DNA from: Polaromonas sp. SP1
GTDB lineage: Bacteria; Pseudomonadota; Gammaproteobacteria; Burkholderiales; Burkholderiaceae_C
Length of the DNA stretch: 64,000 nucleotides
Assembly: GCF_003711205.1 (NCBI RefSeq)
Contig: NZ_CP031013.1
Coordinates: 1,302,001-1,366,000 of the forward strand
Direction: 5' to 3'
Shown here: positions 8,947 to 17,479 of the stretch, in pieces
Layout: each line of letters begins with the position of its first letter
Position numbering within the stretch: the stretch's first letter is position 1
Notes under the pieces: model-generated
What the model saw: the letters and a program-made list of their open reading frames with translations, nothing else
Databases searched by the model: none
What the model was told of the DNA's origin: nothing
Program-made: the position numbers and the translations under genes

Positions 8947-9897
8947 TTACGCGGCGTGCTGCGCCAGCGTGCGCTGCGCGTGTTCGCGCAGCGCAACCCG
9001 CAATTCCGCGGGTTCCTGCACCTCAAACGAAAAAGACAAACGCATCAACTGCCGCGCAAACCAGCCGAGGTGGTCGGTCTGGCTGTGCAGCAGCACGCCG
9101 TTTTCGCTGGGCCGGAACACGCCGACGCTGTCGGGCAACTCCATCTGCGCGGTCTGCAGATCGGTGTGCAGCAACAGGCGCACGGTGTTGCTGCGCGGCA
9201 TCGTGGCCAGGCCCAGCGCCAGGTGCTGCACGGCGTCAAAGTCGGCCGGCGGCGTGAACACCACATTGAGCGGCTGCACATCCTGCACCCGGTCAAGCCG
9301 GAAGGAGCGCAGGGCGCCGCGCAGGTGGCACCAGCCCGCCGCATACCAGCGGCCGCGGCGAAACACCAGGCCGTAGGCGTCAAAGTCACGCTCCGTCACA
9401 TCGCCTTCGGCCGAGCGGTAGGCCATGTGCACGCGCTGCCAGCCGTGCGCGGCAATGCTGAGCGCCAGCAGGGCGGTGTTGTCGCCGGGCGCGTCGGCCT
9501 GGCGCATGTCCAGGGTCACCGTTTCGCCCAACGCGCGGATGCGGTTCTTCAGGTTGTGCGGCATGACCCGCTCCAGCTTGGCCTGGGCGCTTTGCGCGGC
9601 GGGCGCGGCCTCGGCCAGCCCCAGGCCGCGCGCCGCCAGCAGGCCGAGCGACAAGGCCAGTGCTTCGTCGTCGGTGAACATCATGGGCGGCAGCTTGAAG
9701 CCGGCGATCAGGCTGTAGCAGCCGTAGCGGCCGCGCTCGGCCACGACCGGGATGCCCAGCTGTTCCAGCTTGGCGATGTAGCGGCGCAGTGTGCGGCCGT
9801 CGACGTCAAGCCGGCGCGCCAGCTCCGCGCCGCTCAGCCGCCCGTGGGACTGGAGCAGCTCAAGCACCGTGAGAACGCGGGTGGTGGGGGAGTACAT
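8947..9897 (-). CDS. YafY/WYL-type transcriptional regulator
   Basis: A 316-residue regulator with an N-terminal HTH_11-type DNA-binding domain (about 6-60, GAELARRLDVDGRTLRRYIA), a YafY-like linker (ERGRYGCYSLIAGFKLPPMM) and a C-terminal WYL domain (about 145-225, with RRGRWYAAGWCHLRGALRSF) that usually binds a nucleotide or other small ligand. It is divergent from the small gene at 9996, which is its most likely target together with itself. An inverted repeat sits between them at 9921-9939. It converges on dadA with only 13 bp between the stop codons. Confidence 0.88.
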   Translation of the reverse strand: MYSPTTRVLTVLELLQSHGRLSGAELARRLDVDGRTLRRYIAKLEQLGIPVVAERGRYGCYSLIAGFKLPPMMFTDDEALALSLGLLAARGLGLAEAAPAAQSAQAKLERVMPHNLKNRIRALGETVTLDMRQADAPGDNTALLALSIAAHGWQRVHMAYRSAEGDVTERDFDAYGLVFRRGRWYAAGWCHLRGALRSFRLDRVQDVQPLNVVFTPPADFDAVQHLALGLATMPRSNTVRLLLHTDLQTAQMELPDSVGVFRPSENGVLLHSQTDHLGWFARQLMRLSFSFEVQEPAELRVALREHAQRTLAQHAA

Positions 9898-9920
9898 GGG
9901 GGAAAAGTCTATCCATTAAT

Positions 9921-9939
9921 TAGGGCCGAAACAGCCCTA
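9921..9939. promoter_or_regulatory. Inverted repeat in the divergent WYL-regulator promoter region
   Basis: TAGGGC and GCCCTA arms are separated by 7 bases (CGAAACA) and flanked by AAT/ATTA, 24-42 bp upstream of the regulator start. It may be an operator for the WYL regulator; a transcript hairpin is the alternative. Confidence 0.4.
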
Positions 9940-9995
9940 TTACCTTTTTAGACTGCTTTTACGCCATTCACCGGGCGCTAAAAGCGCTTTCATCC

Positions 9996-10538
9996 ATGCC
10001 CACCTCCACCACAAGCCCGCCGCGCAAAACCCTGGACCTGCCGCCAGCCGATGACGGCAACGACGGCCGCCACGACTTCAACTTCATCACCGGGCGCTGG
10101 CTGGTGAGCAACCGGCGCCTGAAGCGGCGGCTGGCGGGCTGTACCGACTGGGAAACGTTTGAGGCCGTGCAGGACGGCGCGCTGCTGCTGGGCGGGCTGG
10201 GCAACATGAACGACCTGGTCACGGAAGACCGGGGCGCCATCGGCATGGCCCTGCGTTTTTTCAACCCGCAAGAGCGGCTGTGGCGCATTTACTGGGTGGG
10301 CCAGAACGACGGCGTGATGCAGCCGCCGGTGGCAGGCGCATTTGCCGGCGGCATCGGCCGTTTTGAAGGCCACGACACGCATGAGGGCCGGCCCGTGCGG
10401 GTGCGCTTTCTGTGGACGGACATCACGCCCGGCAGCGCCCGCTGGGAGCAGGCTTTTTCCGCCGACGGCGGCCGCCACTGGGAAACCAACTGGGTGATGA
10501 AGCTCACCCGGCCCGTCTATCACGTGGCGCACCACTGA
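9996..10538 (+). CDS. Hypothetical protein, calycin-like (DUF1579-type outline)
   Basis: A 180-residue cytoplasmic protein with no signal peptide. It has a phrase pattern of small beta-barrel, lipocalin-like proteins: DFNFITGRWLVSNRRL near 28, the paired aromatic strand LWRIYWVGQNDGVM near 90, and GSARWEQAFSADGGRHWETN near 145. Such proteins are often annotated as DUF1579-like and have no settled function. No clear Shine-Dalgarno sequence precedes the ATG at 9996. It is divergent from the WYL regulator, with an inverted repeat in the 98-bp gap, so it is probably regulated by it. Function unknown; the fold is my inference. Confidence 0.72.
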   Translation: MPTSTTSPPRKTLDLPPADDGNDGRHDFNFITGRWLVSNRRLKRRLAGCTDWETFEAVQDGALLLGGLGNMNDLVTEDRGAIGMALRFFNPQERLWRIYWVGQNDGVMQPPVAGAFAGGIGRFEGHDTHEGRPVRVRFLWTDITPGSARWEQAFSADGGRHWETNWVMKLTRPVYHVAHH

Positions 10539-10565
10539 GCGCACCCTCGGCCGGTTCCGGCCGTT

Positions 10566-10991
10566 TCAGGCCGGCGCGCCTCCCGCAGGCCAGGCCGGTC
10601 CCTTTAACTCCACCGTGTTGCCTTCAGGGTCGTTGAGGTAGATCGACGGCCCCTCACCTTCAGCGCCATAACGCGACTCCACCTTGCCCGCCTCCACGCC
10701 ATGCGCCGCGAGGTGGCGGTGAATGGCTTCGGCATCAAAGGGCTCCACCCGAAAGCAGAAATGGTCGACGTTGCGCGCCTCCTTCCCGGGCGCAGCGCCG
10801 CCGGCCTGGCCCAGCTTGCCGTCGATGGGCACCAGGTCCACCAGCGAGCGCCCGGCGCGCAATTGCACCAGGCCGATCTCGTCCTGCCTGCGCTCGGGCG
10901 TGCAGCCCAGCACCTGGGTATAAAAGTTCACCATCGCGTCCAGGTTCACCACCCGAAGGACGATATGGTCGATGTCGCGAATCTGGATCAT
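10566..10991 (-). CDS. VOC family (glyoxalase/dioxygenase-fold) protein
   Basis: A 141-residue vicinal oxygen chelate protein. The opening IRDIDHIVLRVVNLDAMVNF carries the usual first metal-ligand His (about residue 7); NVDHFCFRV supplies the second region (His about 68), and the C-terminal GPSIYLNDPEGNTVELKG the conserved Glu (about 118). Substrate cannot be told: members include glyoxalase I, extradiol dioxygenases and fosfomycin-resistance proteins. The start at 10991 fits the family; the frame extends upstream to 11045 but adds residues outside the fold. It is divergent from the oxidoreductase gene at 11081. Confidence 0.85.
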   Translation of the reverse strand: MIQIRDIDHIVLRVVNLDAMVNFYTQVLGCTPERRQDEIGLVQLRAGRSLVDLVPIDGKLGQAGGAAPGKEARNVDHFCFRVEPFDAEAIHRHLAAHGVEAGKVESRYGAEGEGPSIYLNDPEGNTVELKGPAWPAGGAPA

Positions 10992-11080
10992 GGGAAGTGC
11001 CCAAAAGAGTTGCCCGGCGAATTGATTCTGGCACGCAGGCCCCAACCCCGCGCCAGCAAAAGCCGGCGGGGGCCGCTACC

Positions 11081-11659
11081 ATGGCCGCCATGAATGCCCG
11101 CTCCCCCTCCAACGCCCGCTACCTCTTCCTCACCACCTCCACCCGCGAACCCGGCGCACTCGGCAACACCGAATGGCTGGCGCAGCAGGCCGCCGCCGCA
11201 CTGCCGGCCGGCACGCCGCAAACCTGGCATCACCTGTCACGCCTGCAGATGCCGCTCTTTGTCGACCAGCGCCACACCACGGGCCAATACGCCATGCCGG
11301 GCGGAGACATGAAAACGCTGCTGGACGCCACGATGGCGGCCACCGACATCGTGTTCGTCGCGCCGGTCTACTGGTACAGCATTCCTTCGCCGCTGAAAAT
11401 TTACCTGGACCACTGGAGCGCCTGGATGCGTGTGCCCGGCCTGCCCTTCAAGGAAGAGATGGCCAAAAAAACGCTGTGGCTGATCACCACCAGCGGCGAC
11501 CGCGCCAAGGCGCAACCCATGGTGGACTCGATCCGCTTGTGTGCGCAGTTCATGGCCATGAATTACGGCGGCGAACTGTGGGGCAAGGGCGGGCCGCCCG
11601 ATGCCGTCAGGGCCGACACGGCGGCGGTGGCGCAGGCTGCCACTTTCCTGGCCGCCTGA
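11081..11659 (+). CDS. NAD(P)H-dependent oxidoreductase, flavodoxin-like
   Basis: A 192-residue flavodoxin-fold FMN enzyme. The phosphate-binding loop lies near residues 16-30 (TSTREPGALGNTEWLA) and the APVYWYSIPSPLKIYLDHW segment near 92-110 is the hallmark of the NADPH-dependent FMN reductase and quinone reductase group. The frame is open from 10997, but ATGs at 11081 and 11090 fit the family length; 11081 is chosen without a strong ribosome site. Expected role: two-electron reduction of quinones or flavins in the cytoplasm. It may form a unit with the small gene at 11756. Confidence 0.82.
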   Translation: MAAMNARSPSNARYLFLTTSTREPGALGNTEWLAQQAAAALPAGTPQTWHHLSRLQMPLFVDQRHTTGQYAMPGGDMKTLLDATMAATDIVFVAPVYWYSIPSPLKIYLDHWSAWMRVPGLPFKEEMAKKTLWLITTSGDRAKAQPMVDSIRLCAQFMAMNYGGELWGKGGPPDAVRADTAAVAQAATFLAA

Positions 11660-11755
11660 GGGCACAGGCCCGGCCGCGTGGAGGTGGCCTTTTCCTACAG
11701 GCCCTGCTTTGCCGGGCTGACAGGGAAGGCGCGGGGCGCGGCGCAAAGTGGCTGC

Positions 11756-12043
11756 ATGACCGCAAAAAATACGCCCCTGAACAGCGCCGCCCAACCGGCT
11801 TCCAGCAAAGGCATGCCCGCCAAAGAACCCCGCGAGCAACGCGCTCGCCCGGAGCAGGCGGAAAGCCCGAAAGACAGCGCGGTGGAAGCCAGCCTGGAAT
11901 TGCCGCACGACCGGGACCAGTCGGTGGACATGACGAATGCCAAACCCAATCCGGTCGTCGAGCAAGCCGGCAAGGATGTTGAGCGCGGCGTCAAAGACAC
12001 CAGCAAAAGCGTGGAAATGGACCGCGCCTACAAGAAACTCTGA
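11756..12043 (+). CDS. Small hydrophilic, probably disordered protein
   Basis: A 95-residue, strongly charged protein rich in Ala, Pro, Glu, Lys and Ser with no hydrophobic core, no signal peptide and no known motif. It ends in an amphipathic stretch (AGKDVERGVKDTSKSVEMDR), which resembles small stress-associated, late-embryogenesis-like proteins, but the resemblance is weak. The ATG at 11756 lacks a clear ribosome site, and the frame is open back to 11678. It could be a short structural or stress protein. Function unknown. Confidence 0.5.
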   Translation: MTAKNTPLNSAAQPASSKGMPAKEPREQRARPEQAESPKDSAVEASLELPHDRDQSVDMTNAKPNPVVEQAGKDVERGVKDTSKSVEMDRAYKKL

Positions 12044-12080
12044 ATCCGGAAGTTTCCTGTTCTTGAACGGGTCGCGCACT

Positions 12081-12146
12081 CGCTATCAATTTAATAGCTA
12101 CCCGCTTATATACTGATTGGGCTGGAGCCCGATTTTGCTTAAAAAT
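12081..12146 (+). repeat. Family A dispersed repeat, full-length copy
   Basis: It starts with GCTATCAATTTAATAGC, continues with TACCCGCTTATATACTGAT and ends with TTGGGCTGGAGCCCGATTTT and an A-rich tail. It serves well as the reference copy for the family: a left palindrome, a spacer and a right GGGCT/AGCCC palindrome. It lies between convergent genes. Confidence 0.85.
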
Positions 12147-12177
12147 CGTGGTGGGACACGGCGAGGCCACAGGGCCG

Positions 12178-13050
12178 TCAGGGCGCGCGGTGCGACGCCG
12201 GCGCCGGCGCTAACGGGGTCACGCTACCCTGCACGGCGATCCGTTCATTGACCCAGCGCAACAGATCCAGCCACATCTGGCGCATCTCGGCATCCAGCGG
12301 CGTTCGGGTGGAGTTGGGCAGCTCGATGGTCACGACCGGCACCCCTTTGTGGATGCCGCCGTAATTGCCCAATGAACCCGGGAAGATGCCAACCTGGTCC
12401 AGGTACAGCCGCCCGAGCCGGGACGGCGGAATGGAAGGGCCGTCGAAGTCGAGCACGCCATAGGGCGCATGGATGCTGACGATGAGCTGGGGCTTGAAGC
12501 TTTGCATCTGCTCATGCAGAAAGCGCGATTCGGGCTCGGACAGCGGCTTGGGGCCGGGCCAGCGGCGCGGGTCTTTGCCGGTGCGTTTTTCCCAGTAGAC
12601 CTTGGCGTCGCGTTCCCAGTTGGGCGTGGGGAAATTGCGGTTCAAGTCGACACCGCGCGCGTTGACGCGGCGCGGCGGCCGGGAGAGCACCCCGTCAGGG
12701 TTGAGCACCGGTACAAAGCGCCAATGGATCACCTGCGGCGAATCCACCGGCGGCAAGGACGCCAGTTTGATCCAGTGCAGCGCCACCGCGCCTGAAGACA
12801 GCTCGTCACCGTGGATGGCGCCGACCACCAGCACGCGCATGGTGGGGTGTTCGGGTTTCACATCGCGCACCCACAGCGGCTGCCCATTGACGGAACGCGG
12901 CCCCGCCGGCTGCAGCTGGGCTGCCTCGCACAGCTCCCGGTTCACGTTCGGCAGTTTTGCGGCATATTCGGCACAAGGCGAGGCAGCGTATGCACTGTTA
13001 GCTATCAAATAAGTAGCAAACAGGCAGGGGGCAAAACGGCGAAGTGGCAT
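12178..13050 (-). CDS. Secreted M14-family zinc peptidase (MpaA-like)
   Basis: A 290-residue metallopeptidase of the M14 (carboxypeptidase A/MpaA) fold. A signal peptide at 1-22 ends with ANSAYA. Zinc ligands are H80 and E83 in AIHGDE and H194 in SIHAPYG; the substrate-binding VDLNRNFP is at 134-141 and the catalytic Glu probably E243 in VVTIELPNS. MpaA-type enzymes cut the gamma-D-glutamyl-diaminopimelate bond of murein peptides; export to the periplasm would fit cell-wall turnover, but the substrate is inferred. Part of the hydrophobic core of the signal peptide (residues 12-18) is encoded by the palindrome of a family A repeat. Confidence 0.87.
   Translation of the reverse strand: MPLRRFAPCLFATYLIANSAYAASPCAEYAAKLPNVNRELCEAAQLQPAGPRSVNGQPLWVRDVKPEHPTMRVLVVGAIHGDELSSGAVALHWIKLASLPPVDSPQVIHWRFVPVLNPDGVLSRPPRRVNARGVDLNRNFPTPNWERDAKVYWEKRTGKDPRRWPGPKPLSEPESRFLHEQMQSFKPQLIVSIHAPYGVLDFDGPSIPPSRLGRLYLDQVGIFPGSLGNYGGIHKGVPVVTIELPNSTRTPLDAEMRQMWLDLLRWVNERIAVQGSVTPLAPAPASHRAP
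13001..13017 (-). repeat. Family A repeat fragment inside a signal-peptide coding sequence
   Basis: GCTATCAAATAAGTAGC is the left palindrome of family A. Only the palindrome and a few flanking bases are kept. It encodes residues 12-17 of the M14 peptidase signal peptide and so contributes to its hydrophobic core. Confidence 0.65.
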
Positions 13051-13135
13051 GCCCGGGAGTTTAACCGTCGGGGCAGCCGCAGCCCTTGAGCCTGCCGCAG
13101 GTAAGGCCGGGCCACATCAGTTAAATTAGCCCTCT

Positions 13136-13654
13136 ATGCCGACCCCTGCCACCCCTCGCCAAGCGAGCAGCCCCAGCTTTTCACAGCGGGAATTCCGGGC
13201 TTCGCTGGCGATGTTCGCCACCGGGGTCACCATCGTCACCGCGCGTACGCCCGCCGGCGTGCTGGTCGGGCTGACCGCCAACTCCTTCAATTCGGTCTCG
13301 CTGCAGCCGCCCCTGGTGCTGTGGAGCCTGGCACAGGCCGCAGGCTCCATGCCCGCGCTCAGCACCGGCTCACATTACGCGATCAACATCCTCGCGGCCG
13401 ACCAAAAACAACTGGCGGAGCGCTTTGCCAGCGGGCGCGCAGACCGCTGGCAGGGCGTCGCCTATACCGACGGCGCCAGCGGCGCGCCCTTGCTCGACGG
13501 CGCCGCCGCCAGCTTTGAGTGCTTCAACCGCAGCCGCTATGAAGAAGGCGACCACGTGATTTTTGTGGGCGAGGTGGAGCGCTGCACCCACCGCGCCGGC
13601 GCCGCGCCGCTGCTGTTTCACGGCGGCAAGTTCTACACAGAGCATCCGCTGTAA
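13136..13654 (+). CDS. Flavin reductase family protein
   Basis: A 172-residue flavin reductase-like FMN-binding protein. The family phrases are FRASLAMFATGVTIVTAR at about 20, GLTANSFNSVSLQPPLVLWS at about 44-63 (flavin contact) and YAINILAADQKQLAERFAS at about 82. Relatives such as HpaC supply reduced FMN/FAD to two-component monooxygenases, but no oxygenase gene is adjacent, so its partner is unknown. The ATG follows an AT-rich TTAAATTAG stretch with no clear ribosome site, so translation may be leaderless or weak. Confidence 0.87.
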   Translation: MPTPATPRQASSPSFSQREFRASLAMFATGVTIVTARTPAGVLVGLTANSFNSVSLQPPLVLWSLAQAAGSMPALSTGSHYAINILAADQKQLAERFASGRADRWQGVAYTDGASGAPLLDGAAASFECFNRSRYEEGDHVIFVGEVERCTHRAGAAPLLFHGGKFYTEHPL

Positions 13655-13714
13655 AGAGAGGCCGCACGCCGGCACTCCTGTTTTCACGCCACCCGGGCTT
13701 CAGGCCTTTCACCG

Positions 13715-14611
13715 ATGACACGCAAGACCCATCTCGACACCCTCGCCATGTCCCTGTTGCTGGGCTGCTGCCTGTTCTGGGGCCTGCAGCAGGTGTTGAT
13801 CAAGGCCACCATCAGCGAGATCCCGCCGATGTTCCAGGCGTCGCTGCGGCTGGTGGGCGCCACCGCCCTGCTGTGGCTCTGGTGCCTGTGGCGCAAGATC
13901 CCGCTGTTCAGCCGCGACGGCTCGCTCAAGGCCGGCTTGCTCGCAGGCGCGCTCTTCGGCGCGGAGTTCGCCTGCATCTACATCGGCCTGCAGTACACCA
14001 GCGCCTCCCGCCTCACCGTGTTTTTGTACACCTCGCCCTTCTGGGTCGCCCTGCTGGTGCCGCTGTGGGTGAAGTCCGAACGCCTGCGCGGCCTGCAATG
14101 GGTCGGGCTGCTGGCTGCTTTTGTGGCGGTGGTGTTTGCGCTGCGCGAAGGCTTCACCGGCGACCACGCCTCGACAGCGCACGGCGACATATTGGCGCTG
14201 GCGGCCGGCATGCTGTGGGGCCTGACGACCGTGGTGATTCGCGCCTCCAAACTCGCCGTCATTTCCGCCGAGAAGCTGCTGTTCTACCAGCTGGCCGTCA
14301 GTGCAGTTGTATTTCCGATGTTGTCTCTTTATCTCGGCGAGCAGTGGTCCTGGCACTTCAGCCCCTTTGCCGTGACATCGCTGTTGCTGCAGACCGTGAT
14401 CGGCGCCTTTGCCAGCTACCTGGCCTGGATGTGGATGCTGGGGCGTTACCCGGCCACCAAAATTTCAGTCTTTGTGTTTTTCACGCCGCTGTTCGCGCTG
14501 CTGTTCGGCGCGCTGTGGCTCAAGGAAAGCGTCACCACCGGCCTGCTGGTGGCGCTGGCCACCGTGGCGGCCGGCATTGTGCTGGTCAACCGGAAGCCGG
14601 CAGGCGCATAA
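13715..14611 (+). CDS. EamA-family (DMT) transporter
   Basis: A 298-residue inner-membrane protein with about ten hydrophobic segments arranged as two EamA repeats (about 15-140 and 160-290). Family marks include the opening LGCCLFWGLQQVLIKATI, YTSPFWVALLVPL and the near-terminal GALWLKESVTTG. EamA proteins export amino acids, nucleotides or other small metabolites; the substrate cannot be deduced. The aminotransferase gene begins 9 bp after its stop, so the two are probably co-transcribed and might handle a shared amino acid. Confidence 0.88.
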   Translation: MTRKTHLDTLAMSLLLGCCLFWGLQQVLIKATISEIPPMFQASLRLVGATALLWLWCLWRKIPLFSRDGSLKAGLLAGALFGAEFACIYIGLQYTSASRLTVFLYTSPFWVALLVPLWVKSERLRGLQWVGLLAAFVAVVFALREGFTGDHASTAHGDILALAAGMLWGLTTVVIRASKLAVISAEKLLFYQLAVSAVVFPMLSLYLGEQWSWHFSPFAVTSLLLQTVIGAFASYLAWMWMLGRYPATKISVFVFFTPLFALLFGALWLKESVTTGLLVALATVAAGIVLVNRKPAGA

Positions 14612-14620
14612 TTTTCCGGC

Positions 14621-15814
14621 ATGACGCCTCACCCACGCATCCCCGGCCACCGCTTCCTTCATTCACCCGGCCCGACGCGGGTGCCCGACGAGGTCATGGA
14701 CGCGATGCGGCGCCAGCCCATGGACCTGGCCGACCCGCGGCTCGACGGCGTGATCCAGGCCTGCGAGAACGGCCTTAAAGCATTGCTGCAAACCAGGGAT
14801 GCCGACGTCTTCATGTATGCCTGCAACGGCCACGGCGCATGGGAGGCCGTGATCGCCAACCTGCTGGCACCCGGCCAGCAGGTGCTGATCGCAGGCACTG
14901 GGCACTTCTCCGAGTCCTGGGCCCTGCAAGCCGAGGCCATGGGCGCAGCCGTCATCCGCACGGCCTGGCGCGAAGGCTACCCGATTGACGTGCCGGCCAT
15001 CGAAGCCGCACTGCGCGCCGACACCGCGCATGCCATCGTGGCGGTGTTTGTGGTTCACACCGACACGGCCAGTGGCATGACCAGCGACCCGGCCGAAGTG
15101 CGGCAGGCGCTTGACGATACCGGGCACCCTGCGCTGCTGGTGGTGGATGTGGTGGCTTCGCTGGGCGCTGCGCCCTTTTCCATGGATGAACTGGGCGCGA
15201 ACGTCGTGCTGGGTGCGTCGCAAAAAGGCCTGATGGTGCCGCCCGGGCTGGCCTTTGTCGCCGCGGATGCCGCCGCCATGAAAGTAGCCGCTGCCAATCC
15301 CTCACCGCGGTTCTACTGGGACTGGGCGCGGCGGCAAAGCCCGCTGTGCTACCGCAAGTTCTGCGGCACACCGCCGCAAAGCCTGCTCTTCGGCCTGGAG
15401 GCTGCGCTGGGGCTGATCTTTCATGAAGGCGTGGGTGAGGTCATTGCTCGTCATCAGTCGATCGCCGCTGCGGTGCATGCCGCTGTTGACGCCTGGAGTG
15501 AAGGCGGTGCGCTGTCGCTTTTTGTGCGCGAGCCCGCAGCGCGCTCGGTCTCCGTCACCACGGTGTCCGTGGCTGCCGGAATCGATCCCGAGGCCTTGCG
15601 CACGGTGGCGCGTGAACGGTTCCAGGTGGCGATGGCGGGCGGCCTGGGCCCGCTGGCAGGGCGCACGTTTCGCATCGGCCACCTGGGGGATATGAACCCG
15701 GCCATGATCCTCGGTTGCCTGGCCGGCGTGGAAGCGGCGATGCGGGTGCAGGGCATTCCCATCGGCAGCGGCGGCGTGCAACACGCGGTCGCAGCGCTGG
15801 CGGGCAAACGATAG
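14621..15814 (+). CDS. PLP-dependent aminotransferase, alanine/serine-glyoxylate aminotransferase type
   Basis: A 397-residue class V aminotransferase. The N-terminal LHSPGPTRVPDEVMDAM and the PLP lysine in VVLGASQKGLMVPPGLAF (about residue 206) are typical of serine-, alanine- or aspartate-glyoxylate aminotransferases. Normal length and no broken motif. A cytosolic role in glyoxylate/photorespiration-like glycine formation or purine-derived nitrogen recovery is possible; which amino donor is used cannot be read. It follows the EamA gene by 9 bp and converges on the SDR gene 3 bp beyond its stop. Confidence 0.88.
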   Translation: MTPHPRIPGHRFLHSPGPTRVPDEVMDAMRRQPMDLADPRLDGVIQACENGLKALLQTRDADVFMYACNGHGAWEAVIANLLAPGQQVLIAGTGHFSESWALQAEAMGAAVIRTAWREGYPIDVPAIEAALRADTAHAIVAVFVVHTDTASGMTSDPAEVRQALDDTGHPALLVVDVVASLGAAPFSMDELGANVVLGASQKGLMVPPGLAFVAADAAAMKVAAANPSPRFYWDWARRQSPLCYRKFCGTPPQSLLFGLEAALGLIFHEGVGEVIARHQSIAAAVHAAVDAWSEGGALSLFVREPAARSVSVTTVSVAAGIDPEALRTVARERFQVAMAGGLGPLAGRTFRIGHLGDMNPAMILGCLAGVEAAMRVQGIPIGSGGVQHAVAALAGKR

Positions 15815-15817
15815 GTT

Positions 15818-16627
15818 TTACTGGGACGCGGTAATCCCGCCGTCGAGATACAGCACTTGACCCGTCACAAAACGTGATGCGGGCGCTGCAAAAAACACCG
15901 CCGCACCGGCTACATCCTGCGGGTCGGCCACGCGGCCCAGCGGGATGCGCTCCAGCACCTGCTTGCGCGTCTCGGGGTTCTCCAGCCAGTGGCGTGCCAT
16001 CTCGGTCTGCACCACCGTCGGCGCGATGCCGTTTACCGTGATGCCGTGCGGTGCCAGCTCACTCGCATGCTGGCGGATCAGCATGACCAGCCCGCCCTTG
16101 CTGCTGCTGTAGGCCGAGTAACCACGGCCGCGCAAACCCAGCTGCGCGCGCACCGACAGCAGGTGCACCTGCGCGCCGCCCTTGCCGCCTTCAATCTGTT
16201 TTCTGGCCGCCGCCTGCGCCAGAAACATCGCCGCCTTGAGGTTGACCTGCAGCACTTCGTCGAAGGCTTCTTCCGTCACTTCCAGCAAGGCCTGCTCGCG
16301 CTGCATGCCGACGCAGTTCATCAGAATGTCGAGGCCACCCCATTGCGCCGCCACCACGTCAACGGAGGCCTGCATCTGCGGCACTGAATGCGCGTCCATG
16401 GCCAGGCCCAGGGCCTCGTGCCCCGCTGCGCGCAGTGCCGCGGCCACGGCCTCGGCCTTGGCTTCGTCGCGGCCCGACACCGCCACGCGCGCCCCGGCCA
16501 TCGCCAGGCCCCAGGCAATCGCCTCGCCAATGCCGCCGTAACCGCCGGGCACATAAGCGATTTTGCCGCGCAGGTCGAACAGGCCTGTCAGCGCGGTGCT
16601 GAAATCAATCTGGGGTGTGATGCTCAT
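15818..16627 (-). CDS. SDR-family oxidoreductase (KduD-like), last gene of the RpiR operon
   Basis: A 269-residue short-chain dehydrogenase. The nucleotide loop is GGYGGIGEA near 25-33 (in place of the usual TGxxxGIG), NCVGMQRE replaces NNAG, and the catalytic Tyr-Lys lies in YSAYSSSKGG near 158. The C-terminal RFVTGQVLYLDGGITASQ is standard. The opening FSTALTGLFDLRGK is typical of gluconate or 2-deoxygluconate dehydrogenase relatives. I start at the ATG at 16627 because the upstream extension begins with TTG. It lies downstream of the SDR at 16695 with a 67-bp gap and probably belongs to the same catabolic operon. Oxidation of a sugar acid is inferred. Confidence 0.85.
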   Translation of the reverse strand: MSITPQIDFSTALTGLFDLRGKIAYVPGGYGGIGEAIAWGLAMAGARVAVSGRDEAKAEAVAAALRAAGHEALGLAMDAHSVPQMQASVDVVAAQWGGLDILMNCVGMQREQALLEVTEEAFDEVLQVNLKAAMFLAQAAARKQIEGGKGGAQVHLLSVRAQLGLRGRGYSAYSSSKGGLVMLIRQHASELAPHGITVNGIAPTVVQTEMARHWLENPETRKQVLERIPLGRVADPQDVAGAAVFFAAPASRFVTGQVLYLDGGITASQ

Positions 16628-16694
16628 GGATGGCGAAATTGTGGGGTGCAAAGCGGGTGAACGGCGAAAGGGCTTTCCCTGCCTGGGGCCTGCC

Positions 16695-17438
16695 CTAATC
16701 CATCAGCAGGCCGCCATTCAGGTCGATGATTTCGCCGGTGATAAAGCCCGACATCGGCGACGCAAGGAAGCGCACCACGTGGGCAAACTCTTCGGGCTCG
16801 CAGAAGCGGCCAACCGGAATGTCTTTGAGCAGCTTTTGTCGCTGCTCTTCCGTCAGTTGCTCGGTGATCATGGGTGTCTTGACATAGGCCGGCGCGACCG
16901 CATTGGCCGTGACGCCGAAAGACGCGAGCTCCCGCGCCAGTGAAAAAGTCAATGCACTCATCGCCCCCTTGGACACAGAATACGCCGTGCCCGCCGTCAG
17001 CCCGCCGGTCTTGGCGGCCAGTGAGCTGGTGTTGATGATGCGGCCGAAGCGCCGCGCCTTCATCGCCGGCACGACCTGCTGCGCGAGGTAGAACGCACCG
17101 TCAAGGTTGGCGCCCATCACGCGCCGCCATTCATCGGCCTCGGTGGCCTCGATCTTGTTGTTCGACAAGATCCCGGCGTTGTTGACGAGGATGTCGACCG
17201 GCCCGAAGGCCTTCACGATGAGCGCATGGCCGTCACTCACCGCGTTGGCGTCGCTGATGTCAAACGAAAACGGCAAGGCGTGCGGGCCCAGCGCATGCGC
17301 CAGCGCGCGGTTGCGCTCATGGCTCACATCCACCATCGCGACCTTGCAGCCGTCTTCGAGCAAGGCCCTGACGACGGCCAGGCCCATGGTGCCGGCCGCA
17401 CCCGTGACCAGCGCGACTTTGTTTTCAAGCGGTTTCAT
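16695..17438 (-). CDS. SDR-family oxidoreductase
   Basis: A 247-residue classical short-chain dehydrogenase: TGAAGTMG cofactor loop at 12-19, acidic VDVS end of strand 2 (NAD preference, about 37), NNAGILSN near 86, catalytic Ser in INTSS near 138 and YSVSKGA (Tyr-Lys) near 152. The C-terminal GFITGEIIDLNGGLLMD is complete. An AAGG ribosome site precedes the ATG. It sits between the LivH permease and the second SDR in the leftward operon, so a role in oxidising the imported compound is likely. A family B repeat separates it from livH-like, which may reduce read-through. Confidence 0.87.
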   Translation of the reverse strand: MKPLENKVALVTGAAGTMGLAVVRALLEDGCKVAMVDVSHERNRALAHALGPHALPFSFDISDANAVSDGHALIVKAFGPVDILVNNAGILSNNKIEATEADEWRRVMGANLDGAFYLAQQVVPAMKARRFGRIINTSSLAAKTGGLTAGTAYSVSKGAMSALTFSLARELASFGVTANAVAPAYVKTPMITEQLTEEQRQKLLKDIPVGRFCEPEEFAHVVRFLASPMSGFITGEIIDLNGGLLMD

Positions 17439-17479
17439 TCAAATAACCTTAATGACGTTAACGAACTCCGTACCGGAAC

